From Arthrobacter sp. PAMC25564 (GTDB taxonomy: Bacteria; Actinomycetota; Actinomycetes; Actinomycetales; Micrococcaceae): a stretch of DNA of 64,000 bases. Each line of letters opens with the position of its first letter. The first letter of the stretch is position 1. The translations under genes and the position numbers were made by a program. The stretch covers positions 1,178,001-1,242,000 of the forward strand of contig NZ_CP039290.1 of assembly GCF_004798705.1 (NCBI RefSeq), given 5' to 3'. Shown in pieces: positions 43,585 to 53,283 of this stretch. The notes under the pieces are model-generated. The model had not been told where the DNA came from, did not search any database, and worked only from the letters and a program-made list of their open reading frames with translations.

Positions 43585-45417
43585 TCAGGCCAGCGAGTCT
43601 TTCCAGGCGCCGTGCAGTTGCGCGAAGCGCCCGCCGCCGCCGATCAGCTGGTCCGGGGTGCCGTCCTCGACGATGCGTCCGTCGTGGACCACCAGGACCC
43701 GGTCCGCCGTCTCCACCGTGGACAGCCGGTGCGCAATGATCAGCGCGGTGCGGCCGGCGCCGTTCTCCCGGCCGCCCTGCAGCAGCCCCGCGAGGCCGGC
43801 CTGCACGAGCCGCTCGGATGGGACGTCCAGCGAGGATGTCGCCTCGTCCAGGATCAGGACCGCCGGCCGGGCCAGGAAGGCGCGGGCGAAGCTGATGAGC
43901 TGCCGCTGCCCGGCGGAGACGCGTCCACCGCGCTTGTTGACGTCGGTGTCGTAGCCTTCCGGGAGGGCCATGATGAACCCGTGGGCACCCACCGCCCTGG
44001 CCGCGTCCTCGATTTCCTGCCGGGAGGCTTCCGGACGCCCCAGCGCGATGTTGTCCGCCACGGACCCGCTGAACAGGAAGGCTTCCTGGGTGACCATAAC
44101 GACGTTCCGCCGCAGGTCCGCCGTCGTGAGCTCCCGCAGGTCCACGCCGTCGAGGGTGATCGAGCCGGAGGTGGCATCGTAGAAGCGGGCGATCAGCTTG
44201 GCCAGTGTGGACTTGCCCGCGCCGGTCTGGCCCACCAGCGCCACGGTCTGGCCGGCGGGGATGTGCAGGTCCATCGCGGGGATAATGACCGGCCCGTCGC
44301 CGTAGCGGAACTCGACGCCGTTGAAGTCGATGCTGCCCTTCGCATCGTGCAGGGGCACGGGGTCCACCGGCGGGCGGACGGTCGGCACCTCCTCCAACAG
44401 GCCGGAAACCTTCTCCAGCGCCGCCTGCGCGCTCTGGAACGAGTTGTAGAACATGGCCATCTGGTCCACCGGCTGGAAGAAGCGCTTGGTGGAGAGGATC
44501 AGGGCGAGCAGCACCCCCACCGCGAGTTCCCCGCTGAGCACGCGGAAGCCGCCGGACAGCAGGACGACGGCGACGCAGACGTTCCCGATCAGCACCAGGC
44601 CGGGCTGGAAGATTCCGTTGAGGTTGATCGACCGCACGGTCGCCCTGCGGTAGTCCTCCGAAAGTCCACCATAGCGGGCGGCGTTCCCGCGTTCCTTGCG
44701 GAAGGCCTTGACCGCGCGGATGCCCGTCATGGTCTCCACGAAGTGCACGATCAGCCGGGCCGAGACGACGCGGGACTGCCGGAAGGCGATCTGCGAGTGT
44801 TTCTGGTACCAGCGGGCCAGGAAGAACATCGGCACGCCGGCGCCCAGCACCAGCAGCCCGCTCCGCCAGTCGAGGGCGAACACCGTGGCTGCCGTGAATG
44901 CCATGAACAGCATCCCGGAGGCCAGCGAGCTCACGCCGGAGTCGAGGAGTTCACGCAGGGCCTCCAGGTCCGAGGTCTGCCGGGCGATGATGCGCCCGGA
45001 GGTGTACTTTTCGTGGAATTCCAGGCTCAGCCGCTGGGTGTGCCGGAAAACCCGGACGCGGAGGTCCAGCAGCATCGCCTGGCTGAGTTTCGCCGTCGAG
45101 GTCACGTAGAGGGCCGTCAGGCCCGCCGTGGCGAGGGCCGCGACGAGGTACGCGGCGCCGGTCAGGACCAGCGGCAGGTTGTCGCCCGCGCGCAGCGCCG
45201 GCAGTGCGCGGTCGATCCCGAAGGCGATGAGCGCCGGCCCGGCCACCCGCGCGGCCTGGGAGAGGACGACGGCGGCGATGGTCAGCCAGAACCGGCGCCG
45301 GACGGGGCGGATCAGGGAGCCCAGCAGCGCCAGGGAACGCCGCTGCACGGTTTTGCTCTCGCTCCTGGTGAGGTGCGCGTTGTCCTCGTTGGCGGTGCCG
45401 AAGGTGGTGCTGCTCAT
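43585..45417 (-). CDS. ABC exporter half-transporter (catalytic-site Glu, atypical signature)
   Basis: A 610-residue type IV ABC exporter half. Six membrane helices (residues about 25-320) are followed by the nucleotide domain: Walker [13 protein letters not shown]-loop [11 protein letters not shown], signature RVSAGQRQL (non-canonical VSAGQ), Walker [13 protein letters not shown] with the catalytic Glu, and H-loop IIAHRLSTV. It overlaps by ATGA with the upstream half (45414-45417), so the two make a heterodimer of the multidrug/BmrCD-like type. Cargo unknown. Confidence 0.9.
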   Translation of the reverse strand: MSSTTFGTANEDNAHLTRSESKTVQRRSLALLGSLIRPVRRRFWLTIAAVVLSQAARVAGPALIAFGIDRALPALRAGDNLPLVLTGAAYLVAALATAGLTALYVTSTAKLSQAMLLDLRVRVFRHTQRLSLEFHEKYTSGRIIARQTSDLEALRELLDSGVSSLASGMLFMAFTAATVFALDWRSGLLVLGAGVPMFFLARWYQKHSQIAFRQSRVVSARLIVHFVETMTGIRAVKAFRKERGNAARYGGLSEDYRRATVRSINLNGIFQPGLVLIGNVCVAVVLLSGGFRVLSGELAVGVLLALILSTKRFFQPVDQMAMFYNSFQSAQAALEKVSGLLEEVPTVRPPVDPVPLHDAKGSIDFNGVEFRYGDGPVIIPAMDLHIPAGQTVALVGQTGAGKSTLAKLIARFYDATSGSITLDGVDLRELTTADLRRNVVMVTQEAFLFSGSVADNIALGRPEASRQEIEDAARAVGAHGFIMALPEGYDTDVNKRGGRVSAGQRQLISFARAFLARPAVLILDEATSSLDVPSERLVQAGLAGLLQGGRENGAGRTALIIAHRLSTVETADRVLVVHDGRIVEDGTPDQLIGGGGRFAQLHGAWKDSLA

Positions 45418-47231
45418 CGGGAGATCTCCTCGGCCTCGAAGGCTGACAGTTCCGAGTCCAGGTCCCGTGGTTCCTTCGACAGGCTCGCGATCACGTAGCG
45501 GTAGTGGCTGTTCTCCGCGAGCAGCCGGGCGTGCGTTCCGACGGCCGTGATCCGGCCGTCCTCCAGCAGCGCCACCCGGTCCGCCAGGGCCACCGTGGAC
45601 GGCCGGTGGGCCACAATGAGGGTGGTGGTGTCGGTGAGGACCTCGCGCAGCCGGGCTTCGACGCGTTCCTCGGTGTTGACGTCCAGCGCCGAGAGCGGGT
45701 CATCGAGGACCAGCACCCGGGGCCTGGCGGCGATGGCACGGGCCAGCGCGATCCGCTGCCGCTGCCCGCCGGACAGGCTCAGGCCCTCCTCGCCGATGAG
45801 GGTGTCCACGCCGTCGGGCAGGGAGTAGGCGAAGTGCGCCTGGGCGACTTCAAGGGCTTCCGCCAGGGCCGCGTCGCGGTCTTCCTCCGATCCGGCGTCG
45901 GGCGCGCCGAGCAGGACGTTGTCCCGCACCGAACTGGAGAACAGCGTGGTGTCCTCGAAGGCGACAGCGACGACCGTGCGGAGCTCCTCGACGCCGAAGT
46001 CGCGCAGGTCCACGCCGTCGATGGTGATGGATCCCGCCGTGACCTCATAGAGGCGCGGGACCAGCTGGAGCAGGGTGCTTTTGCCGCTTCCGGTGATGCC
46101 GACCAGGGCCATGGTTTCGCCGGGCCGGATCTCCAGCGTGATGTCCTGGAGGACCGGCTTGTCCGGGGCGTCTTCGAAGGCGAAGCCGGCGTGGTTGAAG
46201 CTGAGCGCGCCCTTGAGTTCTTCGGGCCGGCGCGGGTTCTCCGGGCTGGTGATGGTGTTGACCGAGTCCATGACCTCGAAGTGCCGGTCCACGGCGGTCT
46301 TCGCGGTGAGGGCCATGGCCAGCAGGGTGCCGCTGAACTCCACCGGGGCAGCAATGACGGCTGCGGTGGCGAAGAATGCGACCAGGGAGCCGATGCTCAG
46401 CTCGCCGCGGGAAGCCAGTACGACGCCGACGACGAGCCCGGCGCCGAGGGCGAGTTCGGGCAGCAGCGTCACGACCAGGCTGAAGGTGGCCAGGTGCCTG
46501 GCCTTGGCGATCTCGGTCTGCCGGAGCTCCTCGGCTTGTTCGTTGAAGTTCGCCAGGGCCTCCCGGCTGCGGCCGAAGGCCTTGAGCACGCGGATGCCGT
46601 GGACCGACTCCTCGACCGTGGTGGCAAGGTCTCCGGCCTGGTCCTGGCTGCGCCGGGCCACCTTGCTGTAGCGGGTCCGGAACCGGAAGCCGTAGACCAT
46701 GATCGGCACGGCCGCGGCCAGGAAGATCAGGGCCAGCTGCCAGCTCATCGAGAACATCACGACGACGCCGATCGCCACGGTCAGGGTGGTGACCACGAGC
46801 ATGATCGCGCCGAACGCCATCCAGCGGCGGAGGAAGTTCAGGTCCGTCATGGCGCGCGAGAGCAGCTGCCCGGAGCCCCAGCGGTCGTGGAAGGAGACCG
46901 TGAGGTCCTGCAGATGGCCGTAGAGCGAGACCCGCATCCGGGTCTCCACGGTGGTGGCGGGGTTGATGACGAACTGGCGGCGCAGCGCCACGAGGCCGGC
47001 CTCGGCGGCGCCCAGGCCCAGGATCACCAGCGACGCGGTCCACAGCGCCTGGGTGCTTCCGCCGGGCTGCAGGGACCCGTTGATGAGCACGCGCAGCACC
47101 TGGGGGATCGCCAGGGCGACCATGCTCGCCAGCAAGGCACAGAGCAGCCCCATAAAGAGCCGCGGCAAGATCGGCTTCACATGGGGATAGAGGCGGCTGA
47201 TTGAAGAGAAAAACGGAGTCTGCTTGGCCAT
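45414..47231 (-). CDS. ABC exporter half-transporter (degenerate Walker B, canonical signature)
   Basis: A 605-residue ABC exporter half. After six helices the nucleotide domain shows Walker [12 protein letters not shown], signature [16 protein letters not shown] (canonical), Walker [13 protein letters not shown] where the catalytic Glu is Asp, and [11 protein letters not shown]. Paired with the partner's Glu and VSAGQ, the two predict one working and one degenerate ATP site, as in heterodimeric exporters. It is the first gene of the pair; the next start overlaps by ATGA. The putative peptide gene upstream of the tRNA is not in the same transcript. Confidence 0.9.
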   Translation of the reverse strand: MAKQTPFFSSISRLYPHVKPILPRLFMGLLCALLASMVALAIPQVLRVLINGSLQPGGSTQALWTASLVILGLGAAEAGLVALRRQFVINPATTVETRMRVSLYGHLQDLTVSFHDRWGSGQLLSRAMTDLNFLRRWMAFGAIMLVVTTLTVAIGVVVMFSMSWQLALIFLAAAVPIMVYGFRFRTRYSKVARRSQDQAGDLATTVEESVHGIRVLKAFGRSREALANFNEQAEELRQTEIAKARHLATFSLVVTLLPELALGAGLVVGVVLASRGELSIGSLVAFFATAAVIAAPVEFSGTLLAMALTAKTAVDRHFEVMDSVNTITSPENPRRPEELKGALSFNHAGFAFEDAPDKPVLQDITLEIRPGETMALVGITGSGKSTLLQLVPRLYEVTAGSITIDGVDLRDFGVEELRTVVAVAFEDTTLFSSSVRDNVLLGAPDAGSEEDRDAALAEALEVAQAHFAYSLPDGVDTLIGEEGLSLSGGQRQRIALARAIAARPRVLVLDDPLSALDVNTEERVEARLREVLTDTTTLIVAHRPSTVALADRVALLEDGRITAVGTHARLLAENSHYRYVIASLSKEPRDLDSELSAFEAEEISR

Positions 47232-47321
47232 GCCTGCTTCTTAAGGCGCATTCTTGGGACGCACCGGATGTAGTTTCCTGTAGCAACTACCCTAGGCCAC
47301 GGGGTGACCCGGTTCACAGGC

Positions 47322-48269
47322 TCAGTTGCGGGCGGTGAGCGTAAGCAGTACGGCCTCGGGTTTGCAGGCGATGCGGACCGGGGCAAAGCGTGAGGTGCCG
47401 ATCCCGGCGGAGACGTTCACCGGCGTCGTGTGCCCGTTGCTGTCCCAGGTGTTCAGGCCCTTGGCGCGCCAGGTGGGGAGGTCGCAGTTGGCGACGAGGG
47501 CGCCGTAGCCCGGGAGGCAGATCTGGCCGCCGTGGGTGTGCCCGGCGAGCAGCAGTTCGGCGCCGTCCCCGGTGAAGTGGTCGAGCACGCGCTGGTACGG
47601 GGCATGCGCCACGGCGACGCGCAGGTGCGGGTCGGTGTCCCGGCCCCTCGTGCCGCGGGGCCAGCCGGCATACCGCTCGAGGCCCAGATGCGGGTCGTCC
47701 ACGCCGGAGAAGTCAAGGCGCAGTCCCTTGATCACGAGCGACTGGCAGCGGTTGGTCAGGTCCACCCAGCCTGACATGCCGAAGCCGGAACGCAGCCGCG
47801 GCCAGTCCAGTTTCTCCTGGACCTTCGGCCGGGAAGAGGGCCCGAGGAAATACGAGGCCGGGTTCTTGAACCGGGGGCCGAAATAATCGTTGGAGCCGGG
47901 GACAAAGACCCCGGGGAACTCCAGCAGGGGGCCAAGCGCCCTGAGCAGGGGATCCACCGCCTTGGCGTGGCTGAGGTTGTCCCCGGTGTTCACTACGAGG
48001 TCCGGTTTCAGCTCCGCCAGCGAGGCCAGCCACTCGGCCTTCCGGCGCTGGCCCGGCACGAAGTGGATGTCGGACAGGTGCAGCACCCGCAGCGGGCCGA
48101 AGCCGGGCGGCAGGATGGGCAGGGTTTCCTCGCGCAGGACGAACTGGTTCTTCTCCCACAGGCCGTAGCCCGCCAGGGCGGATCCCGCCGCGGCGCCGAG
48201 CGCGGCCGTGACGGCAAAGCCGCGGCCGAGGCTTCGGGCGCGGCTTGCCAGTGCGTTCGTGGCGGTCAT
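47322..48269 (-). CDS. Membrane-anchored metallophosphoesterase
   Basis: A 315-residue calcineurin-like phosphoesterase with an N-terminal membrane helix (FAVTAALGAAAGSALAGYGL). Metal-ligand motifs: LHLSDIHF, NTGDN, GSNDY (in place of GNHD), AHAPYQR and LAGHTHGGQI. It likely acts outside the membrane, e.g. on lipid A-like or UDP-linked substrates as in YaeI-type relatives. The penicillin-binding gene lies three bases upstream of its start on the same strand, so the two are in one operon. Confidence 0.88.
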   Translation of the reverse strand: MTATNALASRARSLGRGFAVTAALGAAAGSALAGYGLWEKNQFVLREETLPILPPGFGPLRVLHLSDIHFVPGQRRKAEWLASLAELKPDLVVNTGDNLSHAKAVDPLLRALGPLLEFPGVFVPGSNDYFGPRFKNPASYFLGPSSRPKVQEKLDWPRLRSGFGMSGWVDLTNRCQSLVIKGLRLDFSGVDDPHLGLERYAGWPRGTRGRDTDPHLRVAVAHAPYQRVLDHFTGDGAELLLAGHTHGGQICLPGYGALVANCDLPTWRAKGLNTWDSNGHTTPVNVSAGIGTSRFAPVRIACKPEAVLLTLTARN

Positions 48270-48272
48270 CGG

Positions 48273-50567
48273 CTAGGGCGCGGCGGCAGTCGATGGTGCC
48301 GGCGACGCGGCGGCGGCCGGGGCCGCTGCCGGGCTCGAGCCTTGCGTCGTCGGAGCCGGCGCGGGCGCCGAAGCAGGGGCGGACGGGACCGTCGGGCGCG
48401 GCACCACCGTGGTGCCCAGCATGCTCGACGGCGGGGCCGGGAACGGGTTGGTGCCGTAGGCCGGCGCCACCTGGGCCATGTAGTTGGAGAACTGCGGACC
48501 GGCGATCATGTAGCCGTCGATGCCCTTGTAGAACTTGCCGTTGATCGTGAGGTTCTGCCCGGGCCGGCCCTGGTTGCCCAAGGGATCGCCGAACCACGTG
48601 GCCGTCGCCAGGCCGGTGGTGTAGCCCACCACCCAGGTGGAACCGTTCGTGTCATTCGTACCGGTCTTGGCGGCAACCGGGAAGCTGGTCCGGGTGGAAA
48701 TCCTTGGCTGGATGAGCGAGCCGGAGCCACGGTTGAGCACTTCCTGCATGGCGTACGCGACGCCGCGGGCCACCTCCGGCTTGATGGCATCACGGCAGTT
48801 GGTGGCCTGGGCGGGCAACTGGGCGCCGCTCTGGTCCGTCACCGAGGCGATTGCGATCGGCTCGCAGTACTTGCCGTCGTTCGCGAAGGTGGCGAAGGCG
48901 CTGGCCATGGTCAGGGGCGCCGTCTGGGTGGAACCGATCAGGTTGCCCAGCGTGGTCATCGGCACCTTGGGGTTAGGATCGTCGGCTGTCGGCAGGCCGC
49001 CGTGGATGCCCACGGCGTCGACGATCTTCTGGATGCCGCACAGGTCCACCTGGGACGCCGAGGCGAAGGTCATCGTGTTGATGGAGTTCGCCAGACCGTC
49101 CAGCACGGACATGTACCTGTAGTAGCCGTCTTCGGCGTTCTGCAGGTCCTTGGTGCCGTTGGTGCTGTCATACCAGCCCACCGTGGGCGCCGGGCAGGTG
49201 TTCCGCCAGGGGAAGTTCTGCGGGTAGCGCCGCACGGCACCGTTGAGCTGGGTGCTCATGGACTTGCCCTCGTTCAGCCACTCCGCGAACGTGAAGGGTT
49301 TCATCGTGGAGCCGGGCTGGAAACCGCCCAGCCCGTTCAGGTCCTGGCCTTTCGCGTCCTGGCTGTCCACGTTGAAGTTCTGGGTCTGGTCGAACTTGCC
49401 GTCGGCGGGGAACCAGACGGTGTTCTGGGCCATGGAAACGATCTTGCCCGATCCGGGCTGCACCGACACCAGCGCGGCGCCCCACTTGTCGGGGTTCGCG
49501 CCGGCTGAGGCATCAACCTGGGCCTGGGCAACGGCCTGGGCTTTCGGGTCCAGGGTGGTCTTGATGGTCAGGCCGCCGCGGAAGATCTTGCGTTCACGCT
49601 CTGCCGTGTCGGCACCGTAGGCCGGGTTGTTCAGCAGCAGGTGGAGCACGTAGTCGCAGAAGTACGGTGCCGTCGTCGCGTACGCGCAGCCCTGGCGGGG
49701 CTGGGTGACCTTGGTTGTCACCGGCGTCGCCACGGCGGCGTCGTAGTCGGCCTGCTTGATCTTGCCCTGGCTGAGCATGGCATGCAGCACCAGATCGCGG
49801 CGGACTTTGGCGTTGTCCGGGTGGATGGTCGGGTCGTAGAAGGACGGGCTGTTCACGACGCCGGCCAGCAGGGCGGCCTGCGGAAGGGTCAAGTCCTTAG
49901 CGCTGGTGCTGAAGAAGAACTTGGCGGCGGCTTCGATGCCGTAGGCGTCCCGGTTGAAGAACACAATGTTCAGGTAGCCCTCAAGGATCTGCTCCTTGGT
50001 GAACTTCTTCTCCAGTGCGATGGCCAGCTTCATCTCGCGGAGCTTGTCTCCCACGCCCTTGTTAACGCCGTTGAGCAGGACCTGGTCGCCCTTGCCCTCG
50101 GCCTCAAGGGAGGAGTTGATGACGTTGTTGACGTACTGCTGCGTGATAGTCGACGCGCCCTGCTTGTTGCCGCGCGCGGTGCTGACGAGCGCGCGCAGGA
50201 TGCCTGTGGTGTCCACGCCGCCGTGCTCATAGAACCGGCTGTCCTCGATCGCGATGACCGCGTCCTTGATATAGGGGGACATCTGGTCCAGCGAGACACG
50301 CGTGCGGTTTTCCGCGTAAAGGGTGGCGATCACGCTGCCGTCCGAGGCGAGGACGGTCGTCGACTGGCTCGGCGGATCCACCTTGAGCTCGGCGGGGAGG
50401 GTGTCGAAGAACTGGATCGACCCGCTGGCGGCGCTGCCGGAAACAGCGGCCGCGGGGACCAGGAGCCCCGCCACCAGGACACCACAAATGGCGCTCACGC
50501 CCAGGAAAAGAAAGATCTTTCCGAGGGTGGTGGCCGTGTCGAATAAAGGGTTCTTACCAGTCGCCAT
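48273..50567 (-). CDS. Class A penicillin-binding protein (bifunctional transglycosylase/transpeptidase)
   Basis: A 764-residue PBP. One N-terminal membrane helix is followed by a GT51 domain with EDSRFYEHGGVDTTGILRAL and GASTITQQYVNNV. The transpeptidase has the active Ser in GGFQPGSTMKPFTFAE, the SxN in SINTM and KTGTNDTNGSTWVVGYTTG. The C-terminal about 65 residues are Pro/Ala/Ser-rich, probably wall-spanning. The ATG at 50567 is chosen because it begins the cytoplasmic tail just before the helix. It builds and cross-links peptidoglycan. Confidence 0.93.
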   Translation of the reverse strand: MATGKNPLFDTATTLGKIFLFLGVSAICGVLVAGLLVPAAAVSGSAASGSIQFFDTLPAELKVDPPSQSTTVLASDGSVIATLYAENRTRVSLDQMSPYIKDAVIAIEDSRFYEHGGVDTTGILRALVSTARGNKQGASTITQQYVNNVINSSLEAEGKGDQVLLNGVNKGVGDKLREMKLAIALEKKFTKEQILEGYLNIVFFNRDAYGIEAAAKFFFSTSAKDLTLPQAALLAGVVNSPSFYDPTIHPDNAKVRRDLVLHAMLSQGKIKQADYDAAVATPVTTKVTQPRQGCAYATTAPYFCDYVLHLLLNNPAYGADTAERERKIFRGGLTIKTTLDPKAQAVAQAQVDASAGANPDKWGAALVSVQPGSGKIVSMAQNTVWFPADGKFDQTQNFNVDSQDAKGQDLNGLGGFQPGSTMKPFTFAEWLNEGKSMSTQLNGAVRRYPQNFPWRNTCPAPTVGWYDSTNGTKDLQNAEDGYYRYMSVLDGLANSINTMTFASASQVDLCGIQKIVDAVGIHGGLPTADDPNPKVPMTTLGNLIGSTQTAPLTMASAFATFANDGKYCEPIAIASVTDQSGAQLPAQATNCRDAIKPEVARGVAYAMQEVLNRGSGSLIQPRISTRTSFPVAAKTGTNDTNGSTWVVGYTTGLATATWFGDPLGNQGRPGQNLTINGKFYKGIDGYMIAGPQFSNYMAQVAPAYGTNPFPAPPSSMLGTTVVPRPTVPSAPASAPAPAPTTQGSSPAAAPAAAASPAPSTAAAP

Positions 50568-50604
50568 GTTTTCCACTTTAGCGGCAACGGCTAGGCTTTC
50601 CCTC

Positions 50605-50760
50605 ATGACCAAATGGGAGTACGCCACGATTCCGCTCATCATCCATGCCACCAAGCAGATCCTGGACCAGTGGGGCGAGGACGGCTGGGAGCTTGTCCAG
50701 GTTGTTCCGGGCCCTGACGGAAACGGACTGGTCGCCTACCTGAAGAGGGAGAAGCAGTAG
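50605..50760 (+). CDS. DUF4177 small protein
   Basis: A 51-residue protein: TKWEYATIPLIIHATKQILD then QWGEDGWELVQVV. It matches the DUF4177 pattern (WEY ... LDQWGEDGWELV) in length and order. It is two bases before the RidA gene and probably co-translated. Role unknown. Confidence 0.85.
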   Translation: MTKWEYATIPLIIHATKQILDQWGEDGWELVQVVPGPDGNGLVAYLKREKQ

Positions 50761-50762
50761 CC

Positions 50763-51332
50763 ATGAGCACCCCAGCAGCAGCCACGCCGGCAGCCTCCGC
50801 CGCAGGCGCCAACACGGCAGGCAACACCGCAGGTGCGGGCGCGCCGTCCGCCGTCGAACAGCGTCTGGCCGAGCTCGGCCTGACCCTTCCGGACGTTGCG
50901 GCACCCGTGGCCGCCTACGTCCCCGCCGTGATTTCGGGCAACCACGTCTACACCTCCGGGCAGCTGCCGTTCATCAACGGCAAGCTCGAGGCCACGGGCA
51001 AGGTGTCCGCTGGCACGGAGGGCGCCGCGGATGAGTCCACGGTGTCCCCGGAAGCCGCGAAGCACTACGCTGCCGTCTGCGCCGTCAACGCCCTGGCCGC
51101 GGTCAAGAGCGTCATCGGCGATCTGGACCGCATCACCAGGATCGTCAAGGTGGTCGGCTTCGTCTCCTCCGATCCGTCCTTCACCGGTCAGCCCGGTGTC
51201 GTCAACGGCGCCTCCGAGCTCCTCGGCAGGGTCCTCGGCGACGCCGGCCAGCATGCGCGTTCCGCCGTAGGCGTAGCCGTCCTGCCGCTCGACTCTCCGG
51301 TTGAGGTCGAACTCATCGCCGAATTCGTCTAG
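50763..51332 (+). CDS. RidA family protein
   Basis: A 189-residue YjgF/RidA protein. A low-complexity Ala/Thr N-terminal about 30 residues precede the domain (PAVISGNHVYTSGQLPFING ... CAVNALAAVKSVIGDLDRI ... HARSAVGVAVLPLDSPVEVE). RidA proteins hydrolyse reactive enamines/imines. The long N-terminal tail is unusual, so an internal start is possible; the ATG at 50763 is kept because it has the operon spacing. Confidence 0.85.
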   Translation: MSTPAAATPAASAAGANTAGNTAGAGAPSAVEQRLAELGLTLPDVAAPVAAYVPAVISGNHVYTSGQLPFINGKLEATGKVSAGTEGAADESTVSPEAAKHYAAVCAVNALAAVKSVIGDLDRITRIVKVVGFVSSDPSFTGQPGVVNGASELLGRVLGDAGQHARSAVGVAVLPLDSPVEVELIAEFV

Positions 51333-51349
51333 AGGGCCGGTCACTTCCC

Positions 51350-52261
51350 TTGCCTCACTTAGCCCGACGCCTGTTTGCCCTTCCCCCGGATCTTGAGGGG
51401 GCAGCCCGCAGCTGGCTTGAACACGGCGAACGGACGCCCCGTGCGGCCCGCTTCGCCTCATCCGTTATCCTGCTGCGCGATTCGCCCACGGGCCTGGAGA
51501 CCTGGCTGGGTTACCGGCCCGGCTCTTCGCCGCTGGGCGTGCTCGCCTTCCCCGGTGGCTCGCTGGAGGCCTCTGACGACGACGCCGTCGGCTGGCTGGG
51601 GCCGCCGCCCCAGCATTGGGCCGAGCAGATGGGAACCTCCGACGTCGGGCTGGCGCGCCGCCATGTGGTGGGCGCCATCCGCGAACTGTTCGAGGAGACC
51701 GGCATCCTGCTCGCCGGGACGGACCTGTCCACGACAGTGGAGGGCATATCGAAGGCAGAATGGATGCGCGCCCGCGAGGCGGTGGCGGACCAGGAGAAGT
51801 CCTTCACGGATGTGCTCGCCAAACGCGGGCTTTCGGTGCGGACGGACCTGCTGAAACCCCTGGTCAACTGGCTCAGCCCCGACTTCGCGCACCGGCGGTT
51901 CAACACCCGCTACTTCGCCGCCACCGTGCCCGTGAACCAGCAGCCCTCGTTGCTGGCCAGCAAGGGTGTATGGGGGCGTTGGGTCTGCGTGCGCAAGGTA
52001 GTCGGCGAGCGCGACACCACGGCGCTCGGCGACGAGGTGGGCCAGCCGAACACCGTCGGCCGGACCCTCGGCGAGCTCCTGGTGCCCGGCTCGGAGATCA
52101 TGCTCGAGAAGATGGCCGCCGCCAACGGCTGCATCGCGTACCTCAGCTACAAGCGCAAGGCGCACGTCTACCAGCCCAAGCTCGTGGAGGAAGAGGGCAG
52201 GCTCATGCTCGAAGTCGAGGCGGCGAAAACGGTAGCCGGCGAACCCCAGCGCGAACGGTAG
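51350..52261 (+). CDS. Nudix hydrolase
   Basis: A 303-residue Nudix-domain protein. A split Nudix box begins FPGGSLEASDDD and ends ARRHVVGAIRELFEETGILL, giving the RExxEE acid pair. The fold is of NUDT19/long-insert CoA type. The start is probably TTG at 51350; an upstream GTG or TTG cannot be ruled out. It follows RidA by 17 bases and ends before a bidirectional terminator. Confidence 0.85.
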   Translation: MPHLARRLFALPPDLEGAARSWLEHGERTPRAARFASSVILLRDSPTGLETWLGYRPGSSPLGVLAFPGGSLEASDDDAVGWLGPPPQHWAEQMGTSDVGLARRHVVGAIRELFEETGILLAGTDLSTTVEGISKAEWMRAREAVADQEKSFTDVLAKRGLSVRTDLLKPLVNWLSPDFAHRRFNTRYFAATVPVNQQPSLLASKGVWGRWVCVRKVVGERDTTALGDEVGQPNTVGRTLGELLVPGSEIMLEKMAAANGCIAYLSYKRKAHVYQPKLVEEEGRLMLEVEAAKTVAGEPQRER

Positions 52262-52340
52262 CCGTCCCGGGGTCTGACATCCCCTGCGTGCTCGCTTAGA
52301 CGCACGCTGCCGGATGCCACACCCCGGTCCGTGAGCGTGC

Positions 52341-52375
52341 AGAAGGCCGGCTCCGTTCATACGGGCCGGCCTTCT
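52341..52375. terminator. Bidirectional terminator between Nudix and crp
   Basis: AGAAGGCCGG (52341-52350) pairs with CCGGCCTTCT (52366-52375) over a 15-base loop. A TTC-rich flank follows; it lies between converging genes. Confidence 0.85.
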
Positions 52376-52402
52376 TCATGCGCTGTAAGGGTGTTGTGAC
52401 GC

Positions 52403-53080
52403 CTAGCGTGAGCGCTGGCGGAGCCGCTGCATGTCGAGGATGACGACGGCGCGGGCTTCCAGGCGCAGCCAGCCGCGCTGGACGAACTCGGCGAGGGCCT
52501 TGTTGACGGTTTCGCGGGAAGCGCCGACCAGCTGGGCCAGTTCTTCCTGGGTCAGCTCATGGGCCACGAGGACACCGTCGGTCGCGGGTCGGCCAAAACG
52601 GTCGGCCAGATCCAGCAGCGCCTTGGCCACACGGCCCGGGACGTCGGAGAAGACGAGGTCGGAGAGGGAATCGTTGGTGCGGCGCAGGCGGCGGGCGAGC
52701 GCCTGCAGCAGCTGCGCGGACACCTCGGGACGGGTCCGCAGCAGGGCATTGAGGCTCTCGTTCTTCAGCCCGGCCAGGCGGGTTTCCGAGACGGCGGTTG
52801 CCGTAGCGGTGCGCGGGCTCGGGTCGAACAGGGCCATCTCGCCGAAGAGCTCGCCCGGGCCGAGGATGGCCAGCAGTGACTCGCGGCCGTCCGGTGACGT
52901 GCGGCCGAGCTTCACCTTGCCGGAGACGATGAAGTACAGCTGGTCACCCTGGTCGCCTTCCCGGAATACCGAGGCTCCGCGTGAGAGGTCCACCTCGGTG
53001 AGTTCGTCCGTCAACAGGCGGAACGCCTCGTCGTCGAGCGTGGCGAAAAGGGGTGCGCGGCGCAATACCTCGATATCCAT
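52403..53080 (-). CDS. Crp/Fnr family transcriptional regulator (Crp/GlxR-like)
   Basis: A 225-residue regulator with a cyclic-nucleotide domain (ILGPGELFGEMALFDPSPRTATATA, holding the phosphate-binding Glu and Arg) and a C-terminal winged helix (THELTQEELAQLVGASRETVNKALAE). This is the typical actinobacterial Crp/GlxR global regulator, responding to cAMP. It faces away from the marP gene, with about 200 bases between. Confidence 0.92.
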   Translation of the reverse strand: MDIEVLRRAPLFATLDDEAFRLLTDELTEVDLSRGASVFREGDQGDQLYFIVSGKVKLGRTSPDGRESLLAILGPGELFGEMALFDPSPRTATATAVSETRLAGLKNESLNALLRTRPEVSAQLLQALARRLRRTNDSLSDLVFSDVPGRVAKALLDLADRFGRPATDGVLVAHELTQEELAQLVGASRETVNKALAEFVQRGWLRLEARAVVILDMQRLRQRSR

Positions 53081-53283
53081 GAAATCTCCTGACTAACTGT
53101 GTCGGCTGGGACGCTTCAGCCATTGTTTCAGAATTTTGGCGTCCCTGTGACGTAGTTGGCACCGAAACGCCCGACGCGGCGGCACAGGGAGACCCGGGCC
53201 AGCCTGCGGGCGGCGTCAGGAGGTCGGCAAACTGTCAGCCTTCGCCGGTAGAATTGGGGCTTACCTGTCTGTGAGGAGCACCG

